23,313 bases of DNA from a virus. Shown piece by piece: positions 1 to 8,318 of this stretch (the stretch's first letter is position 1; every line of letters starts with the position of its first letter). A program made the position numbers and the translations under genes. The notes under the pieces are model-generated. The model searched no databases. It was not told where the DNA came from and saw only the letters and a program-made list of their open reading frames with translations. The DNA is taken from the IMG/VR virus record IMGVR_UViG_3300042992_001156, positions 1 through 23,313 of that record. The stretch is one strand, 5' to 3'.

Positions 1-73
1 GCACGAAATTTTGCAGGTCGTCAATTTTTATCTGCTTTTTTTCTCACTTTTTTTTGATGGCCTGGCCGCAGTA

Positions 74-114
74 GGTTGGCACGCGTTATGCTCCCAGCAT
101 TTGCCATGCCAACC
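74..114. repeat. nested inverted repeat (hairpin within hairpin)
   Basis: GGTTGGCA at 74-81 is the exact reverse complement of TGCCAACC at 107-114. Between them ATGCT (88-92) and AGCAT (96-100) form an inner stem with a CCC loop. The outer arm is followed by a C run, one G and seven T. The T run starts too far from the stem for a standard intrinsic terminator. A structured RNA or a cruciform site are alternatives. Confidence 0.5.
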
Positions 115-290
115 CCCCCGTTTTTTTAAAAAAAAAGTTCTTGACTTTTGTGAGATATAGGCGGGGGGAGGTTATTCTCAATCTCTCAAACCCCAAATTC
201 TTAAACATTATATTTCTTAACATAAATAACCATCATATCATATCTATCTATTATATCTCCTATTTATTATCTCAACAACAACACAATCCA

Positions 291-315
291 TACCCCCTCC
301 CCCCCCCCTTTTTCC
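291..315. repeat. polypyrimidine tract
   Basis: An almost pure pyrimidine run with five C, one T and then ten C (299-308), followed by T and C. Such a run is unusual in this AT-rich window and is also prone to sequencing error. Function unknown. Confidence 0.5.
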
Positions 316-341
316 TATAAAAAAAACATAAAAACGCTATA

Positions 342-418
342 TTTCTATAAACAAAAAACAAAAAAAATACGAACCCATGTTTTCTATAAACAAAAAATAA
401 AAAAACCCATGTTTTCTA
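342..418. repeat. two interleaved short direct repeats
   Basis: TTTCTATAAACAAAAAA occurs at 342-358 and again at 381-397. AACCCATGTTTTCTA occurs at 372-386 and 404-418. The two pairs overlap, so the stretch is a small mosaic array ending 20 bases before the first gene. They could be protein-binding sites controlling that gene, or slippage products in A-rich DNA. Confidence 0.6.
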
Positions 419-423
419 CGTAT

Positions 424-436
424 GATATAATATAAT
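424..436 (+). promoter_or_regulatory. putative promoter -10 region (GATATAATA)
   Basis: GATATAATA at 424-432 holds TATAAT at 426-431, and a second TATAAT overlaps at 431-436, only 2-7 bases before the ATG at 439. The same nine bases occur at 10519-10527 and 22216-22224, also just before genes. If it is a real -10 box the transcript would start at or near the ATG. No -35 box is evident. Confidence 0.35.
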
Positions 437-438
437 AA

Positions 439-795
439 ATGTCTATCAAGATCTGTCGCAAATGTAAAAAAGAAAAAGACATAATTGAATTCCCTTTTTT
501 CTCTACGAACGATGCTGGCCGCAAAAACACATGCAGATCGTGTAATAATGAACTCAGTAATTTGCGCCGAAACCTACGCGCCCAGAACCGCCCACCTATT
601 GCTGGGCCATGCCCCATCTGCAAAAATCACACAACAACTTGGATATTAGATCATTGTCATTTTGACGATACATTTCGCGGATATATATGCAACAGTTGTA
701 ATTTAGGCATTGGGCGATTCAATGATGATATATCTATTCTCTATAACGCCATAGAATACCTGAACACGCAAAATAATATACAATACCATATATGA
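439..795 (+). CDS. endonuclease VII-type HNH nuclease
   Basis: A 118-residue protein of the recombination endonuclease VII family, a His-Me-finger (HNH) nuclease fold. In T4 the family member gp49 cleaves Holliday junctions and branched DNA. Visible here: an N-terminal zinc-knuckle-like part (C6, C9, C32, C35), then a second zinc site made of CPIC (C58, C61) and CNSC (C84, C87) around the catalytic motif LDHCH (D71, H72, H74), followed by RGYICNSCN and a short helical tail. This order is typical of the family. Its stop overlaps the next start (ATGA), so it is co-expressed with the epimerase gene. Local GC is higher than in the genes after 1591. It may be a junction resolvase or a free-standing homing-type nuclease, and the sequence does not separate these. 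Confidence 0.8.
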   Translation: MSIKICRKCKKEKDIIEFPFFSTNDAGRKNTCRSCNNELSNLRRNLRAQNRPPIAGPCPICKNHTTTWILDHCHFDDTFRGYICNSCNLGIGRFNDDISILYNAIEYLNTQNNIQYHI

Positions 796-1601
796 GAATA
801 TTGATTACTGGTGGCAGCGGCTTTATTGGCACCCATTTAATAAAAAAACTATCTAATGACGGACATGACATTTATAATTTGGACAAAATTAGCAGCCCCG
901 CACTCCCGCCCGACAAACAAAAGATAATAGATATCTTAGATATCGACGTTAACGATATCTTTTTCGATAATATAGACACTATTATACATTTAGCTGGTAT
1001 GGTGAGTGTACCGAAATCATTTGAAGATCCAATAAATAGCTTTGGTAATAATACGTTCTGTACTATAAAATTATTATCAGCCGCCCACCTTCATAAGATT
1101 AAGAAATTCGTCTTCGCTTCTAGCGCAGCGATATATGGCAGTAAAGAAGGTACGGTAAGTGAAACTGATGCCGCCGAACCTAACAGTCCATACGGATTAG
1201 ATAAGTTAGCCTCCGAAAAATACATACAAATGTATTGCCAACAATGGGGTATCGATTATTTAATATTTCGCTTCTTCAATGTGTATGGTGAAGGACAGAA
1301 TCCGCAATACGCTGGAGTCATAACGGCATTTAATGTCGCCGCTCAGAAAAAAGAGCCGCTGATCGTTTATGGAGATGGTGAACAGACTAGGGATTTCGTC
1401 AGTGTTAACGATGTGTGCAGTTATATTTCTAAACTAATTATTACTATGGTTAAGAATGAGATATTTAACATTGGAACCGGCAAATCTGTTTCTATAAACT
1501 CACTTGCAAAACAATTCGGTAGCCATATAATATACAACGAAGCGAAGAAAGAAGTCCGCCACTCATGCGCGAATATCAATAAATTAAAAAATGTCATCTA
1601 A
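792..1601 (+). CDS. NAD-dependent sugar epimerase/dehydratase, C-terminally short
   Basis: An extended short-chain dehydrogenase of the UDP-glucose 4-epimerase (GalE/WcaG-like) group, which interconverts or dehydrates nucleotide sugars using bound NAD. The Rossmann motif GGSGFIG is at residues 7-13, the catalytic serine region FASSAAIYG has S110/S111, and the catalytic pair YGLDK is Y134 and K138. RDFVSVNDV and NIGTG are typical of the substrate-binding half. The protein has 269 residues against roughly 310-330 for the family and stops in INKLKNVI, which matches the DISKAKxxLG helix, so the last 30-40 residues are missing. The end overlaps the next gene by 11 bases, where base composition also drops. 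Start is ATG at 792, overlapping the previous stop. Sugar specificity cannot be told, and it may be inactive. Confidence 0.85.
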   Translation: MRILITGGSGFIGTHLIKKLSNDGHDIYNLDKISSPALPPDKQKIIDILDIDVNDIFFDNIDTIIHLAGMVSVPKSFEDPINSFGNNTFCTIKLLSAAHLHKIKKFVFASSAAIYGSKEGTVSETDAAEPNSPYGLDKLASEKYIQMYCQQWGIDYLIFRFFNVYGEGQNPQYAGVITAFNVAAQKKEPLIVYGDGEQTRDFVSVNDVCSYISKLIITMVKNEIFNIGTGKSVSINSLAKQFGSHIIYNEAKKEVRHSCANINKLKNVI

Positions 1602-2526
1602 AAAAATATTAGTTAAGATATATGCATCTGGAATGGGAGATGCTTTATTATCAACGCCAGCTTTAAAAAAATTGTCTTCTTTTTATCATGATAAATCTTT
1701 ATCTGTTAAAACTCTACATCCCGATCTGTTTAGAAATAACCCTTATATTGAGGAGGTAATAAGTTTAGATAAAGATTTTGATGAAACTGATTATGAGGTT
1801 TTTAAAATATATAAAAATCATGAAAGAAAACATCACGCTTGTTATTGTGCCAGAAGTTGCGCTTATGATTTAGGTTTTGATTTAACAAGCGATGAACTTA
1901 GTCTTGATTTTTATCCAGATTCACAATCAATATACGAAATTAATAAATTAAATAATTATATTTGCTTACACACCACATCTAATTGGAAAAATAGAACATG
2001 GAGCGAAGAAAATTGGAAAAAACTAATATCATTACTACAAAATACTGATTTAAATATCGTATTAATTGGAAAAGATTATGAAGAGGTTTATTTTGATGGT
2101 TCTGTTTGCAAAAAAAGATGTTTCGAAATAAATGGTAGAAATATAATTAATTTTACCAATGATGGTAGTTCTATACATGATTTATGGCATTTAATAAATA
2201 ATTCTAAAGGCATAGTAACTATAGATTCAGGTCCATTACATTTAGCCGGAACGACGGATACATGGATTTTCCAGATAGGATCAGCAAGGCATCCTGAATT
2301 TGTAGCTCCATATAGAAATGATAGTCAAAATTACAAACATGAATATATTGGTGGAGAATGCAAAGCTTTTTGCGCCAGTAATTTAAAATATACAGTCAAA
2401 GAATGGAAAACAATTAGAGCCGCGCACTTCCTAGCGGAATGCCAAGAAAATTATTCTGAAATGAAATGTCATCCTACTGCCGAATCAGTATTTAATAAAA
2501 TAATTGAAAAGTTAAATTTAATATAA
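1591..2526 (+). CDS. glycosyltransferase family 9 (heptosyltransferase-like)
   Basis: A 311-residue GT-B glycosyltransferase of the GT9/ADP-heptose:LPS heptosyltransferase family. The N-terminal signature GMGDALLSTPALKKL (about residues 14-28) matches the GDxxxxTPxL motif of the family. The second half has a typical nucleotide-sugar region: ICLHTTSNWKNRTW, IVLIGKDYEE, and DSGPLHLAGT with D212, S213, G214, P215 and H217. The C-terminal part holds several cysteines (CKAFC, then two more), as seen in iron- or disulfide-containing relatives. The ATG lies inside the end of the epimerase gene, and A/T-rich DNA replaces an SD site. GC content falls sharply from here to about 8300. It probably adds a sugar to a lipid or protein acceptor, but the donor sugar is unknown. 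Confidence 0.8.
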   Translation: MSSKKILVKIYASGMGDALLSTPALKKLSSFYHDKSLSVKTLHPDLFRNNPYIEEVISLDKDFDETDYEVFKIYKNHERKHHACYCARSCAYDLGFDLTSDELSLDFYPDSQSIYEINKLNNYICLHTTSNWKNRTWSEENWKKLISLLQNTDLNIVLIGKDYEEVYFDGSVCKKRCFEINGRNIINFTNDGSSIHDLWHLINNSKGIVTIDSGPLHLAGTTDTWIFQIGSARHPEFVAPYRNDSQNYKHEYIGGECKAFCASNLKYTVKEWKTIRAAHFLAECQENYSEMKCHPTAESVFNKIIEKLNLI

Positions 2527-2536
2527 ATATTTTAAA

Positions 2537-5500
2537 ATGAATTTATTAGTAATTACGCCTCATTTGTCTACTGGTGGTTGCCCTCAGTATTTATTAGAAT
2601 ATCTAAAGTATAATGGATTTCAATACACAAATATAAAAGTCATAGAATTCAGCAACTTTTCGAACGAATATGTTGTTCAAAAAAATAAGATCAAATCTTT
2701 AATTGGTTCTAAAAATGTTATTTGTTTAGGCGATTTTTGGGTTAGCGACGAACAATTTAAAAATGATAAGCTTAAGTTATTAGATATTATATCGTCTTAT
2801 AAGCCTGATGTTATTTGGTTTAATGAGTTTCCTGAATGTTTCGAATATAAATCGCCACCGAAAGAATTGATGGTTCAGATATACGATAAAAATAGATCTT
2901 ATAAAATAATTGAAACAACTCATAATAACAGTTTTGATTTTAACTGCAAAATTTATTTGCCAGATGAGTTTATGTTTTGTTCTGAGTTGCATATTGAAAA
3001 ATCAAAGGATTTAAATATTAAAAATATAATCTGGGAAATACCAATTGGTAATAACATTAGACCAGATAGACAAATTGTTTTAGAGTCTCTAGGTCTAGAT
3101 TCAAGTTATTTACACATTTTAAATGTTGGAATTATAAATCAGAACAAAAATCAAAAATATATATTTGAATTAGCTGAAAAATTAAAATTTTATAAAATAA
3201 AATTTCATTTTATTGGTAACACTTGTTTTTTAAATGATTGTGGTATTCCTGTCGATCACTTAAAACAAGATAATTGTATTATGTGGGGTGAACGCTCTGA
3301 TGTGGATGTTTTTATGTCTTGCATGGATTTATTTTTATTTCCATCTCATAAAGAATTAAATCCTTTGAGTGTGAAAGAAGCTTTGTCGTGGAATATGGAT
3401 GTTGTTTGTAAAAAATGCGACAATTATACTTATAAATACGTTGATAAATCAAATTTTCATTTATTAGAGAATATAAAAATTAAAGATTATTTAATCAACA
3501 AGTTAAAAAACACCACTTCAGCAAAGCAAAATAAAAATAAAAATAAATATAAGAAATTCGCTTTGTATACATCTTTTTATAATTGTTCTGATTATGTTGA
3601 TGGTATTTTTGATCAAATTTTAAATTTAAAATATAATAATTTTACATGGTTTATAACTGATGATTTTAGCGCAGACGACACTAAAGAAAAGATTTTAAAC
3701 AAATTAAAAAATATAAATAGTTTTAAAAGTATAAAATATGTAGACCAAGATTTTAAAAAACAGATGTATTGGAACCCTAATCATTTTATCGACAATAGTC
3801 ATGATTATATAGTAACTGTTGACGCGGATGATTGTTTTGATTTGAATTTTTTAAATATTTATAATAAATATTTAATAGCAGACGAATCCATTCATTTATT
3901 AAGTTGTGATTTTCAAAAAATAAATGAATCTAATAAAAATTTTCATTCCTTTGGTTTAATCAAAAACGATATACCATTAAAACAAAAAATTCAAAAATTT
4001 CATCCACAGGTCGATTATTTAAATAATTTAAATTATTACTGCTTTGGAGTATTGCGTTGTTTTAAAAATTCAGAAAAAATCAAATTTAATATAAGAGATT
4101 ATAACGCTTGTGGTGAAGATTCTTATCGTAGTATGTTTATGAATTCTTTTGGAAAATGGTTGCATATACCAAGAAATTTATACACATGGAATTTTAGGGA
4201 AAATTCAGAATCTCATTCCGTTAAAAATGATAATTTTAATAATAATTTTGATATTGCATATGAAGCTATAATAAATTCTGAATCTATTGTAGATAATCGT
4301 TTTGACATTTTTTATAAAGAGACTTCCGCTTTAAATTATTTAAATATAAATTTTGAAAAATCTATCTCTTTATTTTCTAAAACCCGCAACACAGATAAAT
4401 TAAAAGATTTATATTTTGATTTGAATATGGATTTTAACGATTTTTCTATACATGATTTTTATGTTATTGTTTTAAATGATTTCAACAGATATGAAATAAA
4501 AACAATTTTAGCTAAAATAAAAAATAAAGAAGCTTCTATTTTATTTTATAATTTAGTGGATGGTAATTATCCTTCTAATTCAGAAATGGATATTGCTATT
4601 GAAAACAAAAAAAATGACAATATGAATTTCTTAAATTCTATTATAGATGTTAAATCTTGGTTTACATATATAAGGCATTTTTATTTGACATGTAGTCTAA
4701 AGTCTAATTTCTCTTTAGATTTACCAGTTAATGATTTTATAAGAGTATTTAATTTTGATTCTGAAAATTGTAAAGTAGATTATGCCCTTAGCAATGGTTC
4801 ACCTGGAGAATATTTTATAAAAATATTAGATGAAAAAACCAATATGCTTTTGTATTGTGAAAAAGTAAAATTAAATAGTGGTATAAGTTATTGGACTTCT
4901 TTTTCTTTTTTCAAAAAAATAATTTACAATTCAGTTTTAATTGTTTTTGAATACGAAAAAACAAAAGTTTTTGAACAGAGTTTTTTAGTAAATGATGAAA
5001 TAACTTCGATAACTAAATTATTTGAAAAAGATTATTTCAAAAATCCAGTTGAAGCTTATTCTTATGTAGAAGTCTTTTGTCAAAATCAATATTCTAAAAA
5101 TGGAATTAGTGTCGAGGCTAATGATATAGTCGTGGATATAGGATCGAACGTTGGTGCATTTATAAAATTAGCTTTAATAAATAATTGTCAAAAAATATTT
5201 AGTTGTGAGCCTAACATAAATTGCGTATCAATTATAAATGAAAATTATGGTAAAAATAAAAATTTGATAATAAATAATTGCGCTATTTATGATAAAAATG
5301 GTGATAGTTATTTAGATATTGATCCACAAAATAACACTTCTGGCAGCGCAAAGTTAATAGACTCTGGCGCGTGTTCCTATACATATAAAAATAATATACA
5401 AATAAAGACCAAAACTTTCAAAAATTTCTTATCTGAAAATTCTATTTATAAAATTGATTTTTTAAAAGTTGATTGTGAAGGTGGAGAAGATTTCATCTTT

Positions 5501-7186
5501 ATTGATGAAAACAAACAATTTATAAAAGAAAATATCAATAAGATTGTTTTAGAAACTCATAGCGATTCAAAATTTAAAATCATAGAAATGTTAAAAGATT
5601 CTGATTTTGAGGTGATTGAAGAGAAAATTAATTCTTCAGTTTCTATGCTATATGCAAAAAAAATATCTAAAAACTGTTTAATCAATGTGGTGAATGAATC
5701 TGGTAGCCTAGGAGATGCAATCGCTTGGATACCTATAGTTAATGAATTTGCAAAACAAAATAAACAAAAAATTAATTTATTCACACCGTACAAAAATTTA
5801 TTTGAAGGTCAGTATGAATTAATAAATTTTTATGATTACAAGGATAAGCCGAATTCAAGTTCAGAACAAATTTATTATTTAGGATGTTTTGACGACATGA
5901 ATTGGAAAAAATATTCTTTGCAAGAAATAGCTTGTAAAATATTAGGTATAAATTATGTACCTATAAAACCTTTAATAAATTTACCTAAATCTAATAAAAA
6001 TATTAATTTTAAAAAATACGTTTGCATCGCTACGCAATCAACGAGTCAATGTAAATATTGGAACAATAAAGACGGATGGAATAAAACGGTAGATTATTTA
6101 AAATTAATAGGATACGATGTCATTTGTATTGATAGGTATTCAATTTATGGATCGCAGGATAAAGTTAATATTATTCCAAAAAATTGTATAAATGATACTG
6201 GTGATAAACCATTATCAGATAGAATACAAACTTTAATAGATTGTGAATTTTTTATTGGATTAGGTTCAGGATTGTCATGGTTAGCTTGGGCTTGTAATAA
6301 ACCAGTGATAATGATATCAGGATTTTCAGATCCGAAATCAGAATTTTATACTCCTTATAGAGTTCATAATAAAAATGTATGCAATAGTTGTTGGAATGAT
6401 GAATCGGTTCATTTTGATAGAAATGATTGGTTATGGTGTCCTAGAGGTAAAAATTTCGAATGCTCTAAAGAAATAACTTTCCAAATGGTTAAAGACAAAA
6501 TAGATTTATGTATAAAAGATAATAAAAATACTAATTTTAATATAAAAGCTGCTCATATTTTAGTTGATATAACAAGTGAAAGAGAAAAAAAATCTATTGA
6601 ATCTATGAGTGTTGTTCAAAATGATATAACATACATTCAATGCATTAATAAAAAATATGCGGGTGAAGAATGGAAAAAAAATGTTCCTATAAATGGTTGG
6701 CGAAATCATGGCGAAGGGCATTATGGAGCTTTTCAGTCTTTTAAAAAAGCTATATTAGAAAATTTCACAGAAGATACAGACGCTTTGTTGTTATTTGAAG
6801 CTGATTGCGTTTTAGAAGTCGATAAAGACTTTTTTTTAAAAAATGTACGCCAAGCGATTATTTTTTGCGAAAAACATGATTTACCTTATTTTTCATTTGG
6901 ACCAAGAGTTGTCAATAACCATATTGAATCAATAGAATTAAAAAAGGATTTTGAATATCCAGATTTCATAGTAACAAATAATATCATTGAGGCTCATTGC
7001 GTATTGATAACGAAAAAATATAGAAATTATATTTTCGATTGTTTAAATAATTCTTGGGATTCTCCTGATTTATGGTTTAATAAAATATTTGAGAAATATA
7101 ATATGGGTATAACTTTAAATCAATTGGCTTATCAAACATTAGGGCTTTCAATGATAGACAATTGCATCAAAGGAAAAATAAAATAA
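2537..7186 (+). CDS. giant fused glycan-modifying enzyme: GT4, GT2, FkbM, TibC-like GT9, GT-A
   Basis: A 1549-residue multi-enzyme. (1) Residues 1-330: GT-B, GT4-like, with TPHLSTGG near the start and an E-x7-E type motif in ELNPLSVKEALSW (272-290). (2) About 335-610: GT-A, GT2-like, with DADD at 429-432 and ED at 527-528. (3) About 610-840: a poorly recognised linker, probably beta-rich at its end. (4) 840-1043: FkbM-type SAM methyltransferase, with VVDIGSNVG (865-873) and KVDCEGGE (D979, E981, E984). (5) 1045-1330: GT9-like heptosyltransferase, with GSLGDA (1056-1061), GLGSGLSWLAW (1241-1250) and four cysteines C1282, C1285, C1301, C1309 as in TibC/Aah-type enzymes. (6) 1340-1549: a probable GT-A domain with HYGAFQSF and EAD (1421-1423), distantly GT25-like. 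No signal peptide or membrane span. The start has no SD. Domains 1, 2, 4 and 5 are firm; domain 6 is tentative. Confidence 0.8.
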   Translation: MNLLVITPHLSTGGCPQYLLEYLKYNGFQYTNIKVIEFSNFSNEYVVQKNKIKSLIGSKNVICLGDFWVSDEQFKNDKLKLLDIISSYKPDVIWFNEFPECFEYKSPPKELMVQIYDKNRSYKIIETTHNNSFDFNCKIYLPDEFMFCSELHIEKSKDLNIKNIIWEIPIGNNIRPDRQIVLESLGLDSSYLHILNVGIINQNKNQKYIFELAEKLKFYKIKFHFIGNTCFLNDCGIPVDHLKQDNCIMWGERSDVDVFMSCMDLFLFPSHKELNPLSVKEALSWNMDVVCKKCDNYTYKYVDKSNFHLLENIKIKDYLINKLKNTTSAKQNKNKNKYKKFALYTSFYNCSDYVDGIFDQILNLKYNNFTWFITDDFSADDTKEKILNKLKNINSFKSIKYVDQDFKKQMYWNPNHFIDNSHDYIVTVDADDCFDLNFLNIYNKYLIADESIHLLSCDFQKINESNKNFHSFGLIKNDIPLKQKIQKFHPQVDYLNNLNYYCFGVLRCFKNSEKIKFNIRDYNACGEDSYRSMFMNSFGKWLHIPRNLYTWNFRENSESHSVKNDNFNNNFDIAYEAIINSESIVDNRFDIFYKETSALNYLNINFEKSISLFSKTRNTDKLKDLYFDLNMDFNDFSIHDFYVIVLNDFNRYEIKTILAKIKNKEASILFYNLVDGNYPSNSEMDIAIENKKNDNMNFLNSIIDVKSWFTYIRHFYLTCSLKSNFSLDLPVNDFIRVFNFDSENCKVDYALSNGSPGEYFIKILDEKTNMLLYCEKVKLNSGISYWTSFSFFKKIIYNSVLIVFEYEKTKVFEQSFLVNDEITSITKLFEKDYFKNPVEAYSYVEVFCQNQYSKNGISVEANDIVVDIGSNVGAFIKLALINNCQKIFSCEPNINCVSIINENYGKNKNLIINNCAIYDKNGDSYLDIDPQNNTSGSAKLIDSGACSYTYKNNIQIKTKTFKNFLSENSIYKIDFLKVDCEGGEDFIFIDENKQFIKENINKIVLETHSDSKFKIIEMLKDSDFEVIEEKINSSVSMLYAKKISKNCLINVVNESGSLGDAIAWIPIVNEFAKQNKQKINLFTPYKNLFEGQYELINFYDYKDKPNSSSEQIYYLGCFDDMNWKKYSLQEIACKILGINYVPIKPLINLPKSNKNINFKKYVCIATQSTSQCKYWNNKDGWNKTVDYLKLIGYDVICIDRYSIYGSQDKVNIIPKNCINDTGDKPLSDRIQTLIDCEFFIGLGSGLSWLAWACNKPVIMISGFSDPKSEFYTPYRVHNKNVCNSCWNDESVHFDRNDWLWCPRGKNFECSKEITFQMVKDKIDLCIKDNKNTNFNIKAAHILVDITSEREKKSIESMSVVQNDITYIQCINKKYAGEEWKKNVPINGWRNHGEGHYGAFQSFKKAILENFTEDTDALLLFEADCVLEVDKDFFLKNVRQAIIFCEKHDLPYFSFGPRVVNNHIESIELKKDFEYPDFIVTNNIIEAHCVLITKKYRNYIFDCLNNSWDSPDLWFNKIFEKYNMGITLNQLAYQTLGLSMIDNCIKGKIK

Positions 7187-7193
7187 TTTTAAA

Positions 7194-7553
7194 ATGATAA
7201 ATCTTTTAGTAGATGAAGCGTATGCTTTTGATTATTTAAGCATACTTGAAATTAAAAAAAATATATCTTTAGCTAATGATAGATCTTGGTCTATATGTTA
7301 TTCATATTTACAATCTCAGTTTGATACTGAAAAATGGCAATCAATGATAAACTCTGATGAATATAAAAAAATGATAGAAGCTAATACTTTGACTTTTGAA
7401 GCGGTAGATAAAGCGAAAAAAAATCAAGTAACTGCAAGAGATGTGGATTTTTGCAATTATAAAAGATATGTAGCCAAGCAAAAATTTCAAATAAAATTTT
7501 TTAAAATTGATGTTTCAGAAATAAAAATCGGTTATGGCGAATACAATAAATAG
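7194..7553 (+). CDS. hypothetical protein in the glycan island
   Basis: I do not recognise this 119-residue protein. It starts MINLLVDEAYAFDYLSILEI, seems mostly helical, is rich in Lys, Asp and Glu, and has no signal peptide, membrane segment or clear catalytic motif. It starts 7 bases after the fusion gene and ends 6 bases before the LicD-like gene, so all three are likely transcribed together. The leader AATTTTAAA before the ATG closely resembles that of the fusion gene. Position suggests an accessory or scaffold role in glycan modification, which is inference only. Confidence 0.7.
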   Translation: MINLLVDEAYAFDYLSILEIKKNISLANDRSWSICYSYLQSQFDTEKWQSMINSDEYKKMIEANTLTFEAVDKAKKNQVTARDVDFCNYKRYVAKQKFQIKFFKIDVSEIKIGYGEYNK

Positions 7554-7559
7554 TTTTCT

Positions 7560-8318
7560 ATGAATGATTCAAAACAAACATACGTAGAAACCGCTAAATT
7601 TATACAAAATATATTATTAGAAAATAATATAAAATGTTATTTAATTGGCGGGGCTTTAATTAATGCTGTAAGAGATGAAGGTGTTTTAAAAACAGATGAC
7701 ATAGATTTTGCGATTATAAATAATGAAGATGAGTCGCAAATGGATAAAATTGTACCATTGCTTGAGAAATATTTATTATATTTTACTTGGAGTAGGAATC
7801 ATAATTTTTTATCGATATATCTGTATGGAGATAAAAATAAAAAAATTGATTTTTTTAAATTCTCTAAAAAATATTTAAATTATTATATGTATGATTTGAC
7901 TTGGATTCATGAAAGAATTAGTCATTTTCAAACCTTTAAAAAACAAGAGGTAATTTTAGAAAATAAAAATTTTCTTACCATGCATAGACCAGATTTATTT
8001 TTAAAAACAGTTTATGGAGACTATTTAACACCAACAAAAGAATATAATAATTTAAATGGTGGTAATACGGAGCATCTTCAAGAATGTGATTTTTATATAA
8101 ATACTCAAGATTTTAATGTTATCGACTTTCGCATAAACAATTTAAAATTTTTTTTTAACAAAATTAATGTCAAAACTAATTTAGAAAATATAGATAAAAA
8201 TAAGATTAATATTTTTGACGACAGTTATTACAATTATTTTGATAATAAAAAATATTTATTTTATAATGATTTTAAACAGTTTTTAATAAAAGAGAATATT
8301 AATTTTGATAATTTTTAA
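7560..8318 (+). CDS. LicD-family phosphotransferase-like protein
   Basis: A 252-residue protein of the LicD/fukutin group, a nucleotidyltransferase-fold family whose members transfer phosphocholine, ribitol phosphate or similar groups from CDP-activated donors to sugars. The fold signature is clear: LIGGALINAVRDEG (28-41) with G30 and G31, then TDDIDFAI with the metal-binding D47 and D49. The late motif LKTVYGDYLTPTKEY (about 148-162) is typical of LicD. The tail from about residue 185 is Asn/Lys-rich and not recognised. It follows the 119-residue gene closely, and its last 20 bases overlap the end of the cytidylyltransferase gene on the other strand, which could supply a CDP-donor. The exact group transferred is unknown. 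Confidence 0.75.
   Translation: MNDSKQTYVETAKFIQNILLENNIKCYLIGGALINAVRDEGVLKTDDIDFAIINNEDESQMDKIVPLLEKYLLYFTWSRNHNFLSIYLYGDKNKKIDFFKFSKKYLNYYMYDLTWIHERISHFQTFKKQEVILENKNFLTMHRPDLFLKTVYGDYLTPTKEYNNLNGGNTEHLQECDFYINTQDFNVIDFRINNLKFFFNKINVKTNLENIDKNKINIFDDSYYNYFDNKKYLFYNDFKQFLIKENINFDNF

Larger units (their letters stand above)
1..438. other. non-coding leader region
   Basis: No credible gene lies in these 438 bases. The first part is locally GC-rich, unlike the AT-rich DNA downstream. It contains a nested hairpin (74-114), a C run followed by T and A runs (113-136), a long pyrimidine tract (291-315) and two interleaved short direct repeats (342-418), before a TATAAT-rich stretch just upstream of the first gene. 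It could be a regulatory or replication-related region or a recombination joint. Nothing seen decides between these. Confidence 0.6.

Noticed and set aside
342-418. CRISPR or iteron array
   Set aside because: There are only two copies of each motif, interleaved and A-rich, with no spacer structure. They are kept only as short direct repeats.
1-438. tRNA or other known RNA gene in the leader region
   Set aside because: The nested hairpin does not fold as a tRNA cloverleaf and no known RNA family was recognised.
384-623. Minus-strand open frame across the first gene
   Set aside because: It opposes the well-supported endonuclease VII gene and encodes no recognisable domain.
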